Positions 24,999 through 31,484 of a stretch of DNA of 36,494 nt are shown in pieces. The position numbers and the translations under genes are program-made. The stretch lies in IMG/VR virus record IMGVR_UViG_3300003322_000770, positions 1 through 36,494 of that record. One strand, given 5' to 3'. The first letter of the stretch is position 1; every line of letters starts with the position of its first letter. The notes below the pieces were generated by a model that saw nothing but the letters and a program-made list of their open reading frames with translations, made no database searches and was not told the DNA's origin. This DNA is from a virus.

Positions 24999-25385
24999 TT
25001 ACTCAGCTTCCACAAAATAAATTTTGTTTTGATGGTATAGACAGTAAAAGAAAGGGCTTTTTGTTTTTTTACATTTCTCTAATGTTATTTTTTGGGAGGT
25101 CGTTAAGAGTTTATAAAGATGGTTTTGATCCGTATTAAGGCCTTTAGTAAGTATACGTTTACACTCGATTGCAATAAAACTACCTTTAAAATCGATAATA
25201 CCGTCGCATCCTAAAGAGTTTTGCATACCCCCCGGATCAAGAGATCTATGTACGGCCATTTGCGGATGCTGATTAATGAGATTGAAAAGTTTATTATTAA
25301 GATTTCTTTCATCTTCACTTGTTGGAAAGGTATGATCTTCTAACAAAGAAAAAATAGTATGTAGAAAGGTGTGGCGGAGTGACAT
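24999..25385 (-). CDS. VRR-NUC-like nuclease (PD-(D/E)xK fold), small
   Basis: A 128-residue protein with the active-site pattern of PD-(D/E)xK nucleases: D61 and D65 in GCDGIIDFKG, then E74-C-K76 (IAIECKR). Family members such as VRR-NUC or Hjc/RecU-like enzymes cut branched or damaged DNA. The N-terminus (residues 1-45) is helical. Its stop is one base from the helicase ATG. Lone small VRR-NUC proteins next to a helicase are a common phage arrangement; branch specificity is not visible. Confidence 0.75.
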   Translation of the reverse strand: MSLRHTFLHTIFSLLEDHTFPTSEDERNLNNKLFNLINQHPQMAVHRSLDPGGMQNSLGCDGIIDFKGSFIAIECKRILTKGLNTDQNHLYKLLTTSQKITLEKCKKTKSPFFYCLYHQNKIYFVEAE

Positions 25386-25399
25386 TATTGATCCCTTTT

Positions 25400-25428
25400 A
25401 AAAACCAAGCGGCTTTTACACCGCTCGG
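25400..25428 (-). terminator. Rho-independent terminator / attenuator, leftward
   Basis: On the - strand an 8-bp stem (CCGAGCGG with CCGCTTGG, one G-U pair), an 8-base loop and five Ts follow the stop of the ssDNA-binding protein gene. It is the only good hairpin in this block. The T tract is short, so it may only lower downstream transcription. Confidence 0.65.
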
Positions 25429-25436
25429 CGATTCTG

Positions 25437-26267
25437 TTAGCCCCAGAATCTTTTAGTTTTCGTCTTTGGTTCGCTTTCTGCTGCTTGTGGCTCTTCCGAT
25501 TCTGGTTCGTTAGAAGACTCAGACGATTCCGAATCTTCTTCACTAACTTCGGACGCTTCAACTTCCGACGCTTCTTCGTCCCACATATTAGAAACTTGAT
25601 TCGCTCCTAAGTCTGTGTCATCCCCGACAAAGCGAACCCCGTTTAAATAAATGGTGATTCCGCCGCCGTCGTTCGCGTGAAACGAAAAAGTCACTGCTAC
25701 GTCCGCCCAACATCCGGAGTAAAATTTGTCAACGCTTGGCGCGATAAAAATTTTCGTTTTAGGTTCGTAAAGATTTCCGCCTAAATGCTTCGCTTTTGCG
25801 TTTGCATTTAAAACGTAAGCCTCTGCGAAATGGTCGGTCCCTTCCGTAGAAAGTTTCTCTTCTAATTTGTCTAACGCGCTTTTACGAAGCCTTTCGATTT
25901 CCTTTTGGTCTAAAGAGACCCACTTGTCCTTAGTCCACTTTTTAGGTGAACCGGATTCAATAGCTTCTTTAATCGGATCATAAAGAGCCGAAAGCAGATC
26001 TCCGAAAAATCCGAGACGCAAACCGTATTGATAATCGTCGAAATTATTTTTTCTCGGCGCTTTCAGGTGAACAAAATCGATTCGGACGTTATTCAGCTTC
26101 GCATTAACTTTCCCTGCTGAAATCGAAATTTCCGAAACATTCGATTGTTTCGATCCGGGAGGGGTAAGTTTTGTCGTTTTAGCTTTTTCTTTCGACTTGG
26201 ATTTTTTTACCGACTTACTTAGTTTAGCTGATTTTTTTGGTTTATTGATTTTCTTCTTTGCTACCAT
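25437..26267 (-). CDS. ssDNA-binding protein, DUF2815-like
   Basis: The start is ATG 26267 (276 residues), six bases after AAGGAA; the ATG two codons earlier is too close to that site. The N-terminal 45 residues are Lys-rich. The core ends with FYSGCWADVAVTFSFHAND then GGGITIYLNGVRFVGDDTDL, the DUF2815/gp2.5-type OB-fold signature of phage ssDNA-binding proteins. The tail (about residues 220-270) is strongly acidic (EVSEEDSESSESSNEPE), as in SSBs that recruit partners, and ends KRFWG with aromatic tip residues. Neighbours are nucleases, a helicase and a polymerase. A hairpin terminator right after this gene would favour high SSB yield. Confidence 0.75.
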   Translation of the reverse strand: MVAKKKINKPKKSAKLSKSVKKSKSKEKAKTTKLTPPGSKQSNVSEISISAGKVNAKLNNVRIDFVHLKAPRKNNFDDYQYGLRLGFFGDLLSALYDPIKEAIESGSPKKWTKDKWVSLDQKEIERLRKSALDKLEEKLSTEGTDHFAEAYVLNANAKAKHLGGNLYEPKTKIFIAPSVDKFYSGCWADVAVTFSFHANDGGGITIYLNGVRFVGDDTDLGANQVSNMWDEEASEVEASEVSEEDSESSESSNEPESEEPQAAESEPKTKTKRFWG

Positions 26268-26421
26268 AAACATTTCCTTGTTTAGTTTTGTTTTCGCTTA
26301 AATTTTTAAGTTCTGTTATTTTGAGCCTCTCTCCGCATTTCCAACAGTTTGAATAACGATTCGAATTATCAAAATTGCAAAAAGGACAAATGAATAAAAT
26401 TTCTTGCATTAATCGAGTCAT
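26242..26421 (-). CDS. Small zinc-ribbon protein, 59 residues
   Basis: A frame from ATG 26421 (overlapping the upstream stop as ATGA) to TAA 26242-26244, ending within the start region of the SSB gene. It has two CxxC pairs (CPFC and CWKC) eleven residues apart, a probable zinc ribbon. The 26-base overlap with the SSB gene suggests translational coupling. No further family is recognised. Confidence 0.6.
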   Translation of the reverse strand: MTRLMQEILFICPFCNFDNSNRYSNCWKCGERLKITELKNLSENKTKQGNVYGSKEENQ

Positions 26422-26528
26422 AGAAATATAACCTCAATTAATTTTCCGCGAATCAAACAGAAATGATTCTTATCTAAATTCGCGTATTTACAATACGGGC
26501 AGTCTGTTAGGATCGTGTAAGGTTTCAT
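26418..26528 (-). CDS. Small Cys protein, 36 residues
   Basis: A frame from ATG 26528 to TGA 26418-26420 that overlaps the next ATG. The peptide starts MKPYTILTDCPYCKYANLDK with a CxxC and one later Cys. The MKP start resembles that of the YopX-like neighbour, and no second CxxC is present. ATGA overlap with the next zinc-ribbon gene supports it. Confidence 0.5.
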   Translation of the reverse strand: MKPYTILTDCPYCKYANLDKNHFCLIRGKLIEVIFL

Positions 26529-26530
26529 AT

Positions 26531-26956
26531 TTACCGTCTTAAATTTTCTTTAAAAAACTCTAAAAACTCTTTAGCGTATAAACTTACACATCTTTCTAAA
26601 GAAATATGGCCGACTACAATAGACTCCTTAAAGTTCCAGGAGTAGCACCCATATCGATTTTCTAAATCTATACATCTAAAATCAAACGCAGCATCGCTAT
26701 TGTCCCAATAAACAATAGCTAAACGGTCAAAACTTTTCGCTTTCGAGCTATAAGGACGGTCTGTAAAAGTCTTACGAATTATAGATCCTTCCCAAATCGG
26801 TACTTTTCTAATATCTTTTAATCCAGTAAAAATAAAACCTTTTTCTACCCCCATTTTTTGATACGCAAATTTACCAAAAACTTTATTGTATTCTGGTAAC
26901 ATATCTAAAGTGTCGTCTATCGCTTTTGGTTCTTGAAATAGAAACGAAGGCTTCAT
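26531..26956 (-). CDS. YopX-family protein
   Basis: A 141-residue protein with the pattern of the phage YopX family: an aromatic region followed by FIFTGLKDIRKVPIWEGSII, which matches the family's TGLkDk..IyeGDii core, then beta strands (AIVYWDNSDAAFDF) and a late segment with VVGH corresponding to the family's viGNiy. YopX proteins are common in phage early operons and their function is unknown. It lies between the Cas4-like nuclease and the zinc-ribbon genes. Confidence 0.7.
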   Translation of the reverse strand: MKPSFLFQEPKAIDDTLDMLPEYNKVFGKFAYQKMGVEKGFIFTGLKDIRKVPIWEGSIIRKTFTDRPYSSKAKSFDRLAIVYWDNSDAAFDFRCIDLENRYGCYSWNFKESIVVGHISLERCVSLYAKEFLEFFKENLRR

Positions 26957-27943
26957 CTAATCCACACTTATAACAAGCCGCGCTTGTTTCCCTTGAACCA
27001 CATAATTAGAGATAACATCTTCTAACTCCGGGTATTCGTTTAACAAAGAGGCGACCGTTTTTAGTTTCGAATCTAAAAACATTTCTACCGGTTTTTTTGT
27101 AATCGAAGCGAGTGACTCCGCATCGATTGAACTATCCCAAGATCTTGGCGCGTTTTGATATTTTAAAGAAACACCGGCTATGTCCGAAAGGACGCCGTCT
27201 TCTAATCTCGCTTTCAGATCTTTTCGGAAACTGTCGATTATTTTGTCAGCTACAGGAAGAATTCGGATAAGATCTGCTGGAAGCTCTTCTACTGGTTTAC
27301 CCCGAAGTTTCGGATTCTCAAATTCTTTAATTACACTTTTTAGTTTTGGGCAATGGTTTCTGTGTTTGCAGTATCTGCAATGTGCTCCGGTGTTTAATTG
27401 TGGTTTTTTTGCTTTAAGGCCTTTTTTTACGTCTTCTACGAAGTTAGTCATCGTTTCGTGGATGTCTGAAATAGTGTAAGTTTCGAACGTTGAGAGCCTT
27501 GTTTCTGTCCCGATATAGCGGCAGATTATTTTTTTAAACCTCGGAGGCACATACTTTTGTGGCTCTTTCATAAAAAGAAACGCGGCTTGAATATTTTGCA
27601 AAGGGTCCATTTCCGAGACATCCGCAAAGCCTGTCTTAAAATCTAAAATGTAAAGCGTATCCCCTTTAACGGCCGCTACGTCTGGACGAGCGTATAAAGT
27701 AACACCTAAAAAAGTATCCTCATAAGCTTTTTCAATGAATAGCCTGGGTTTCTCCGGCAGATAATGAGAAATCCGGTCTGGGATTTTACCCGCCTGCAAC
27801 TCGTCAGTTAGTTTCTTGTGTTCCTCTTCTCCCTTTTTTGCTTCTTCACTTTGTTTTTCTAAAGGGTAACGTTTTGCTTCGAATTCTAAAGATCCTGGAC
27901 AATGTTTTACGATATATGCGTTTGACGCGTTAATTCTTTTCAT
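26957..27943 (-). CDS. Cas4/RecB-like PD-(D/E)xK nuclease with Fe-S cluster (DUF2800-like)
   Basis: The start is ATG 27943, overlapping the upstream stop as ATGA; an upstream TTG is rejected. The 328-residue protein has GEEEH (38-42), the catalytic D88 and D101-F-K103 with downstream QNIQ (116-119), and four cysteines that would hold a 4Fe-4S cluster: C15, C189, C192 and C198. This is the layout of DUF2800/Cas4/AddB-type nucleases, which process DNA ends with an exonuclease. With the SSB and helicase it would form a recombination-replication set. The C-terminal 120 residues are helical with unknown role. Confidence 0.8.
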   Translation of the reverse strand: MKRINASNAYIVKHCPGSLEFEAKRYPLEKQSEEAKKGEEEHKKLTDELQAGKIPDRISHYLPEKPRLFIEKAYEDTFLGVTLYARPDVAAVKGDTLYILDFKTGFADVSEMDPLQNIQAAFLFMKEPQKYVPPRFKKIICRYIGTETRLSTFETYTISDIHETMTNFVEDVKKGLKAKKPQLNTGAHCRYCKHRNHCPKLKSVIKEFENPKLRGKPVEELPADLIRILPVADKIIDSFRKDLKARLEDGVLSDIAGVSLKYQNAPRSWDSSIDAESLASITKKPVEMFLDSKLKTVASLLNEYPELEDVISNYVVQGKQARLVISVD

Positions 27944-28953
27944 ACTTTTATCCCCGTGATTTCCTCGAATAATATTGGGTTCCAATTAGGAATTGATTCT
28001 AATATTTTCCTAATATCATTAGTAATTCCGGGAATCGCTTTCGCCCAAGATTCTTTATAAGATAATTTTTTTAAGTATCCGCCAAGAGTTTCGTGATGTG
28101 GAAATTTTTCTTTTTCTTCATCCGACATATCCTGGCTGAATATAAATTCATTGATTGGGAGTTCTAACCTCGCTAAATACAAATACCATTCACTGTTATT
28201 CATTTCTTCAAATGTCAACAGTGAATCTTTATTGAAGATTCTAACATTAGGCGTTACTGTATTTAATACTCCAGAGTTCCAGTCCCCGGAGTTCCAGTCC
28301 CCGGAGTTACTGTCCCCGGAGTTACCGTTCCCGGAGTTACTGTCCCCGGAGTTACCGTTCCCGGAGTTCCAGTTCCCGGAGTTCCAGTTCCCGGAGTTAC
28401 TGTCCCCGGAGTTACTGTCCCCGGAGTTACCGTTCCCGGAGTTCCTGACCCCGGAGTTCCAGTTCCCGGAGTTCCTGACCCCGGAGTTCCAGTTCCCGGA
28501 GTTCCAGTTCCCGGAGTTCCTGACCCCGGAGTTCCAGTTCCCGGAGTTACTGTCCCCGGAGTTACCGTTCCCGGAGTTACCGTTCCCGGAGTTCCAGTTC
28601 CCGGAGTTACCGTTCCCGGTATTGTTTAAACCAGTATTACATATTTTATAAATTTCATTCCAATCTAATTCTTTAACAATATGAATAAATTCAACGCATG
28701 ATTTATCCGATTCGGATTCGATCGCTAATGACTTGTCATAGTGAATAATTGCTACTTTGTTTTTAGGATTCCATTCCTTATAGATAAAACAATCTATGAG
28801 ATTATTGCAAAAATGAAACCCTCTTTCGCAAATTTTTATAGGACCATCTATGGTATATTGCTTGCCGACTTCGAATTGAAAATCTCTGCATTTCCAGTTT
28901 TCATCAAAAACCTTGTATCCAACCCCTAAGTTCTCTTGTTTTATCTCTCTCAT
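27940..28953 (-). CDS. DUF7666-like protein with 23 NSGxx pentapeptides
   Basis: The gene starts at ATG 28953 (GAGG site), not at the upstream TTG. Of 337 residues, 1-105 match the DUF7666-type domain (GYKVFDENWKCRDFQFEVGK; CERGFHFCNNLIDCF). Residues 116-230 are 23 perfect NSGxx units (xx = NW, NG, DS, VR, DW or VL), and about 105 charged residues follow. NxGxx pentapeptides can form a beta-helix; related phage proteins have no known function. It is the first gene of the long leftward operon, so it is expressed early. The repeats are coded by nearly identical 15-bp DNA units, so copy number can change by slippage or recombination. Confidence 0.75.
   Translation of the reverse strand: MREIKQENLGVGYKVFDENWKCRDFQFEVGKQYTIDGPIKICERGFHFCNNLIDCFIYKEWNPKNKVAIIHYDKSLAIESESDKSCVEFIHIVKELDWNEIYKICNTGLNNTGNGNSGNWNSGNGNSGNGNSGDSNSGNWNSGVRNSGNWNSGNWNSGVRNSGNWNSGVRNSGNGNSGDSNSGDSNSGNWNSGNWNSGNGNSGDSNSGNGNSGDSNSGDWNSGDWNSGVLNTVTPNVRIFNKDSLLTFEEMNNSEWYLYLARLELPINEFIFSQDMSDEEKEKFPHHETLGGYLKKLSYKESWAKAIPGITNDIRKILESIPNWNPILFEEITGIKV
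28264..28608 (-). repeat. 15-bp minisatellite (23 units) inside the NSGxx gene
   Basis: On the - strand 23 units share a nearly fixed AACTCCGGG core (NSG; last unit AACTCTGGA) followed by two variable codons drawn from a small set: AACTGG, AACGGT, GACAGT, GTCAGG, GACTGG or GTATTA. Similar but less perfect units lie on both sides (28249-28263 and 28609-28638). Confidence 0.9.
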
Positions 28954-28989
28954 TTCAATGACCTCTATAATCCCGATCAATCGGTTTCC

Positions 28990-29010
28990 CTAAATAACCG
29001 GGCTATTTAG
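28990..29010. repeat. Inverted repeat, operator candidate
   Basis: CTAAATA (28990-28996) and TATTTAG (29004-29010) flank a 7-base GC-rich centre. The palindrome lies between the first leftward gene and the first rightward gene and overlaps the leftward -10 candidate, so a bound protein could block transcription. Confidence 0.5.
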
Positions 29011-29021
29011 AAAAAAGTCAA
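28993..29021 (-). promoter_or_regulatory. Leftward promoter candidate of the replication operon
   Basis: TTGACT (29016-29021) is separated by 17 bases from a poor -10 (GTTATT, 28993-28998). It is the best candidate upstream of the long leftward operon. The weak -10 could mean that it needs an activator or that the true promoter is nearby. Confidence 0.4.
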
Positions 29022-29048
29022 GAAAAACTTTAGGACTTTTTCAAAAAT

Positions 29049-29079
29049 TTTCAATTTTTTATAGAAAATATGGTAAAAT
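29049..29079 (+). promoter_or_regulatory. Rightward promoter candidate (weak)
   Basis: TAAAAT at 29074-29079 lies 27 bases before ATG 29106, with a poor -35 (TTTCAA, 29049-29054) in very AT-rich DNA. It would express the helix-turn-helix gene. Confidence 0.35.
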
Positions 29080-29105
29080 AGCCGAACAGATAAATAGGAA
29101 ACAGT

Positions 29106-29285
29106 ATGAAAAAACAAAAAACAAAAACTGTAAAACGTGAACGTGGCCGTCCGTCCGTACCAAAAGAAATTCTTAAAAAAATGAAAGGCCTTTTAAAAAA
29201 AGGATTAAACTATAGTATCGTTGCGGCCGAAACGGGTGTTTCGATTGGAACAGTTTGTCACTATAACAAGGAATGGAAACTATGA
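29106..29285 (+). CDS. Small helix-turn-helix DNA-binding protein, 59 residues
   Basis: The product starts MKKQKTKTVKRERGRPSVPK and then carries a helix-turn-helix of resolvase/homeodomain type (EILKKMKGLLKKGLNYSIVA, then AETGVSIGTVCHYNKEW). The very basic arm followed by RGRP resembles an AT-hook plus HTH. The gene is divergent from the long leftward operon and sits next to an inverted repeat (28990-29010), so it is the best regulator candidate in the window. It has an AATAGGAAAC site before the ATG. It is too small for a complete repressor with a dimer domain, so it may act as a dimer through the HTH itself or with a partner. Confidence 0.65.
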   Translation: MKKQKTKTVKRERGRPSVPKEILKKMKGLLKKGLNYSIVAAETGVSIGTVCHYNKEWKL

Positions 29286-29542
29286 AAATACCTATGCGAG
29301 AACCCGTCGGCCGGAATTTGCCTTACGACGAGAAAAACTTAAACGCGCGCCGAGGTGATCGAATGTTTCGAGAAGATGGAAAAGTTTTCCGCCTTGAAAA
29401 TAATTATCAAAGACGATTCCCTGTCGTTGGTCCGAATTTACATCCAACAGAAATGAAACCCCCTAAATCTTTAGCTGGAGAAAAAGTAAAAGCCGTTTTG
29501 GATATAGAGACTGGCACGGGATATTGGGAGATTCAAGAATGA
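29282..29542 (+). CDS. Hypothetical protein, 86 residues
   Basis: The start is chosen as ATG 29282, which overlaps the HTH stop as ATGA; the ATG three codons upstream is too close to the AAGGA site. The product is basic and proline-rich (MKIPMREPVGRNLPYDEKNL) and ends in an acidic strand (VLDIETGTGYWEIQE). No family is recognised. Coupled to the next gene by ATGA. Confidence 0.55.
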   Translation: MKIPMREPVGRNLPYDEKNLNARRGDRMFREDGKVFRLENNYQRRFPVVGPNLHPTEMKPPKSLAGEKVKAVLDIETGTGYWEIQE

Positions 29543-29790
29543 TTGTTCAAGATTTGACTAATTTTCTTAAGACCGCAAGAGAAGACGGTCGTTTAATTTT
29601 ATCTATAAACACTTATCCGGAAGAGCCGAATTTAAATAACATCCCTTTAGCTTTTGATTTATTAGAAGCTTTGAAAATGGATAGCGTATCTAATGTAGAA
29701 TGGGGATTTAAATTAGAACAAACGACTAAATATTCTGCGGTCTTAAAATTTGTTTGCCGTATAAAAGAAAAGCCCACCGAAGTGGGCTAA
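29539..29790 (+). CDS. Hypothetical protein, 83 residues
   Basis: The ATG at 29539 overlaps the previous stop and has a GGGAG site; the in-frame TTG 15 bases earlier is rejected. The product is an acidic alpha/beta protein (MIVQDLTNFLKTAREDG, then LAFDLLEALKMDSVSNVEWG). Its last six codons encode KPTEVG and form the stem-loop that ends the opposite transcripts. No family is recognised. Confidence 0.55.
   Translation: MIVQDLTNFLKTAREDGRLILSINTYPEEPNLNNIPLAFDLLEALKMDSVSNVEWGFKLEQTTKYSAVLKFVCRIKEKPTEVG
29763..29788 (-). terminator. Rho-independent terminator of the lysis block (UUCG loop)
   Basis: On the - strand a perfect 7-bp stem (AGCCCAC with GTGGGCT) closes a TTCG tetraloop, in the extra-stable cUUCGg setting, followed by TTTCTTTT. 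It ends leftward transcripts coming from 31836. The same DNA encodes the end of the convergent + strand gene. Confidence 0.8.
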
Positions 29791-29857
29791 GGGAATTCCA
29801 GGATCTCACGAATACTAAGAAAGTTAAAGCTTATCAAATTTTATCTTTTTGTCAACT

Positions 29858-30337
29858 CTATTTTGCAAAAAATCTTAAGATTTTCGCAACCCAGCCACCG
29901 GGGCTATTTAGCGCAACGAGCCTTACCCCAAAATAAAGAACGACTAAAGCGATTAAAATCGAAATGATCCAAACTACATAAGATCCGATTTTATACTGGA
30001 TACTATTTTCCAAAGAATCGACTTTTTTCTTTAGAAATGCAATATAAGAATCTTGTAACTCTGTTACATGGATAAGTTTTTCTAATGCCGCGGTGAGTTT
30101 ATCCATAGTAGGTAAATATACTCTTGGATCTACTTTATCTGAATTTTTCTGTAAAGCTTTTCCTTCTTTTACCGCTTCTTTCGCGTCTTGCAGCACTGTA
30201 ACAGTATCCGGTTTCTCTGGGGCCGCACAATTGCAAAATCCAGAAATTCCAATTAAAACCGTGATAATTACGATGATTACAAAAAGATCTTTGAAAATAT
30301 TCTTCTCAATACAAAAGCCCCAAACTTTTTTCCACAT
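29858..30337 (-). CDS. Two-TM protein with central coiled coil, lysis-associated
   Basis: A 159-residue protein with a TM segment at about residues 18-35 (FVIIVIITVLIGISG), then a short Cys-containing stretch (GFCNCAAPEK), a soluble helical and coiled-coil centre (about residues 45-115), and a second TM near 117-140 (SYVVWIISILIALVVL). It lies last in the lysis block, so it could be a spanin-like or membrane-stabilising protein. Spanins normally have one TM or a lipoprotein tail, so the match is loose. GAGG lies five bases before the ATG. Confidence 0.5.
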   Translation of the reverse strand: MWKKVWGFCIEKNIFKDLFVIIVIITVLIGISGFCNCAAPEKPDTVTVLQDAKEAVKEGKALQKNSDKVDPRVYLPTMDKLTAALEKLIHVTELQDSYIAFLKKKVDSLENSIQYKIGSYVVWIISILIALVVLYFGVRLVALNSPGGWVAKILRFFAK

Positions 30338-30360
30338 AAAAACCTCGTAAAATTCTTATC

Positions 30361-31047
30361 TTATTTCAATCGGAAAGTCATTATAATTCTGTCTTGAATT
30401 AACATTTTTTTCAATGTTTCATTATCATAAAATACGTCTCGTCCATCAGTGTTTGCGAGGTTTCCATAGCCTTTTAAATAGCTCCCAGCCGGGTCACAAG
30501 CCCAAATACCATTCTCACTTTCCCGAATAAAGCTTATGAGGTGTCCTGATCCGCTTTGGGTTTTAATTGAGATCCAACCTTGGAATCCGGCCTCCAGAGA
30601 AGTTTTAATGATTTTACGATAGCTATTGTCTACAAGCTGAAATTTTAGCTCAAAATTTATCCCTGGAAAAATTGCGGTAAGATTTGCTGTGACAAACTTC
30701 TTATGGTTTTCCCACAAGAACCGGTCGGGGTCCGGCCATAGCTCCGCATTCGGCCCGAGAAGCGCTAAAAGAGTCGCTCTCTCATCGATGTGCGGGTTTG
30801 GAATGTAAGATTTAAAACCTTTTTTAAGAAGTGAACTTACGATTTGATTTTGACAAGCGGTTGTCGTTGAGATAAAACACTGATTGAATCTTCCGTATTT
30901 TTTAGCCGAATCTGTTCCAGCCTTTGACATGTTAGGAGAGCCATCGGGGTTCAAATTATTCTTTTGTGAATAATAAAAGGCTTCTTCAAGAGAAACAGTG
31001 TTTTCTTTTTTACTGAGTTTAAATTTTCCTTCCTCTATCATGGCCAA
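30361..31047 (-). CDS. C39-like cysteine peptidase, endolysin candidate
   Basis: A 228-residue protein. Q56-C57 (RFNQCFISTTTACQ) fits a papain/C39-like nucleophile region, H169 lies in SGSGHLISFI, and D185 in ACDPAG would complete a Cys-His-Asp set. C39-like enzymes cleave peptides. Neighbours include a three-TM holin candidate and other membrane proteins, so an endolysin that cuts peptidoglycan cross-links is possible. Another option is a cytoplasmic peptidase. The TTG at 31047 has GGAGGA seven bases upstream; the ATG at 31041 is 13 bases away. The TTG is the likelier start. No signal peptide is visible. Confidence 0.55.
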   Translation of the reverse strand: MAMIEEGKFKLSKKENTVSLEEAFYYSQKNNLNPDGSPNMSKAGTDSAKKYGRFNQCFISTTTACQNQIVSSLLKKGFKSYIPNPHIDERATLLALLGPNAELWPDPDRFLWENHKKFVTANLTAIFPGINFELKFQLVDNSYRKIIKTSLEAGFQGWISIKTQSGSGHLISFIRESENGIWACDPAGSYLKGYGNLANTDGRDVFYDNETLKKMLIQDRIIMTFRLK

Positions 31048-31050
31048 CTT

Positions 31051-31245
31051 TTAATCCTCCGCTTCTAACTTTGCACCCTTTTCAAAAAGATCTTTTATTT
31101 CATTGTGCATATAATTTGCGAGTTCAAATTCTTTTCGGCCTGCTTCCGTATTTCTATCAATTTCTTTTATTCTATTTTCTAAAAGCCATGCTAAATAAAA
31201 GAAGTAATCACTATTTCCAGTTATAGAACAGGGAACTCTACTCAT
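31051..31245 (-). CDS. Hypothetical helical protein, 64 residues
   Basis: A small acidic, mostly helical protein (LENRIKEIDRNTEAGRKEFE) that overlaps the upstream gene as ATGA. It precedes the peptidase gene by three bases after its stop, and its end contains that gene's GGAGGA site. No family is recognised; in the lysis block it may be accessory. Confidence 0.55.
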   Translation of the reverse strand: MSRVPCSITGNSDYFFYLAWLLENRIKEIDRNTEAGRKEFELANYMHNEIKDLFEKGAKLEAED

Positions 31246-31484
31246 TTTACGTATTTAACTTTATGTCTGTCTCTGTCCTCTAAAACCGTTACTCTCGTAT
31301 GCAAGTCGTGATTTGTTTTTATGACCGTATCTAATTTTTGTTCAATCCGTTCCGTCGTATTTGTGTAAGTCGTAACACGGTCTTGCAGAGTTACGAATGC
31401 TACGATACAAAAAAGTATCGGAGAAAAAATCACGATCAGATCTTTTAGATTTTCAACCGTGATTTTATTTTCCGATTTTCTCAT
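31242..31484 (-). CDS. Single-TM, coiled-coil protein, 80 residues
   Basis: One TM segment at about residues 15-33 (LIVIFSPILFCIVAFVTL) followed by a charged helix with heptad-like spacing (TTERIEQKLDTVIKTNHDL). This is the usual shape of phage accessory holins or XhlA-type proteins placed next to a holin. It overlaps the holin candidate by 20 bases and the next gene by an ATGA. Confidence 0.55.
   Translation of the reverse strand: MRKSENKITVENLKDLIVIFSPILFCIVAFVTLQDRVTTYTNTTERIEQKLDTVIKTNHDLHTRVTVLEDRDRHKVKYVK

Noticed and set aside
28264-28608. CRISPR array
   Set aside because: The repeat is 15 bp with 6-bp variable parts, is in frame and encodes NSGxx; no Cas genes are present. The Cas4-like nuclease beside it is a phage DUF2800-type enzyme.
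28151-28651. 166-codon + strand frame through the minisatellite
   Set aside because: It is the antisense of the NSGxx repeat, open only because the 15-bp unit has no stop in that frame, and has no ribosome site.
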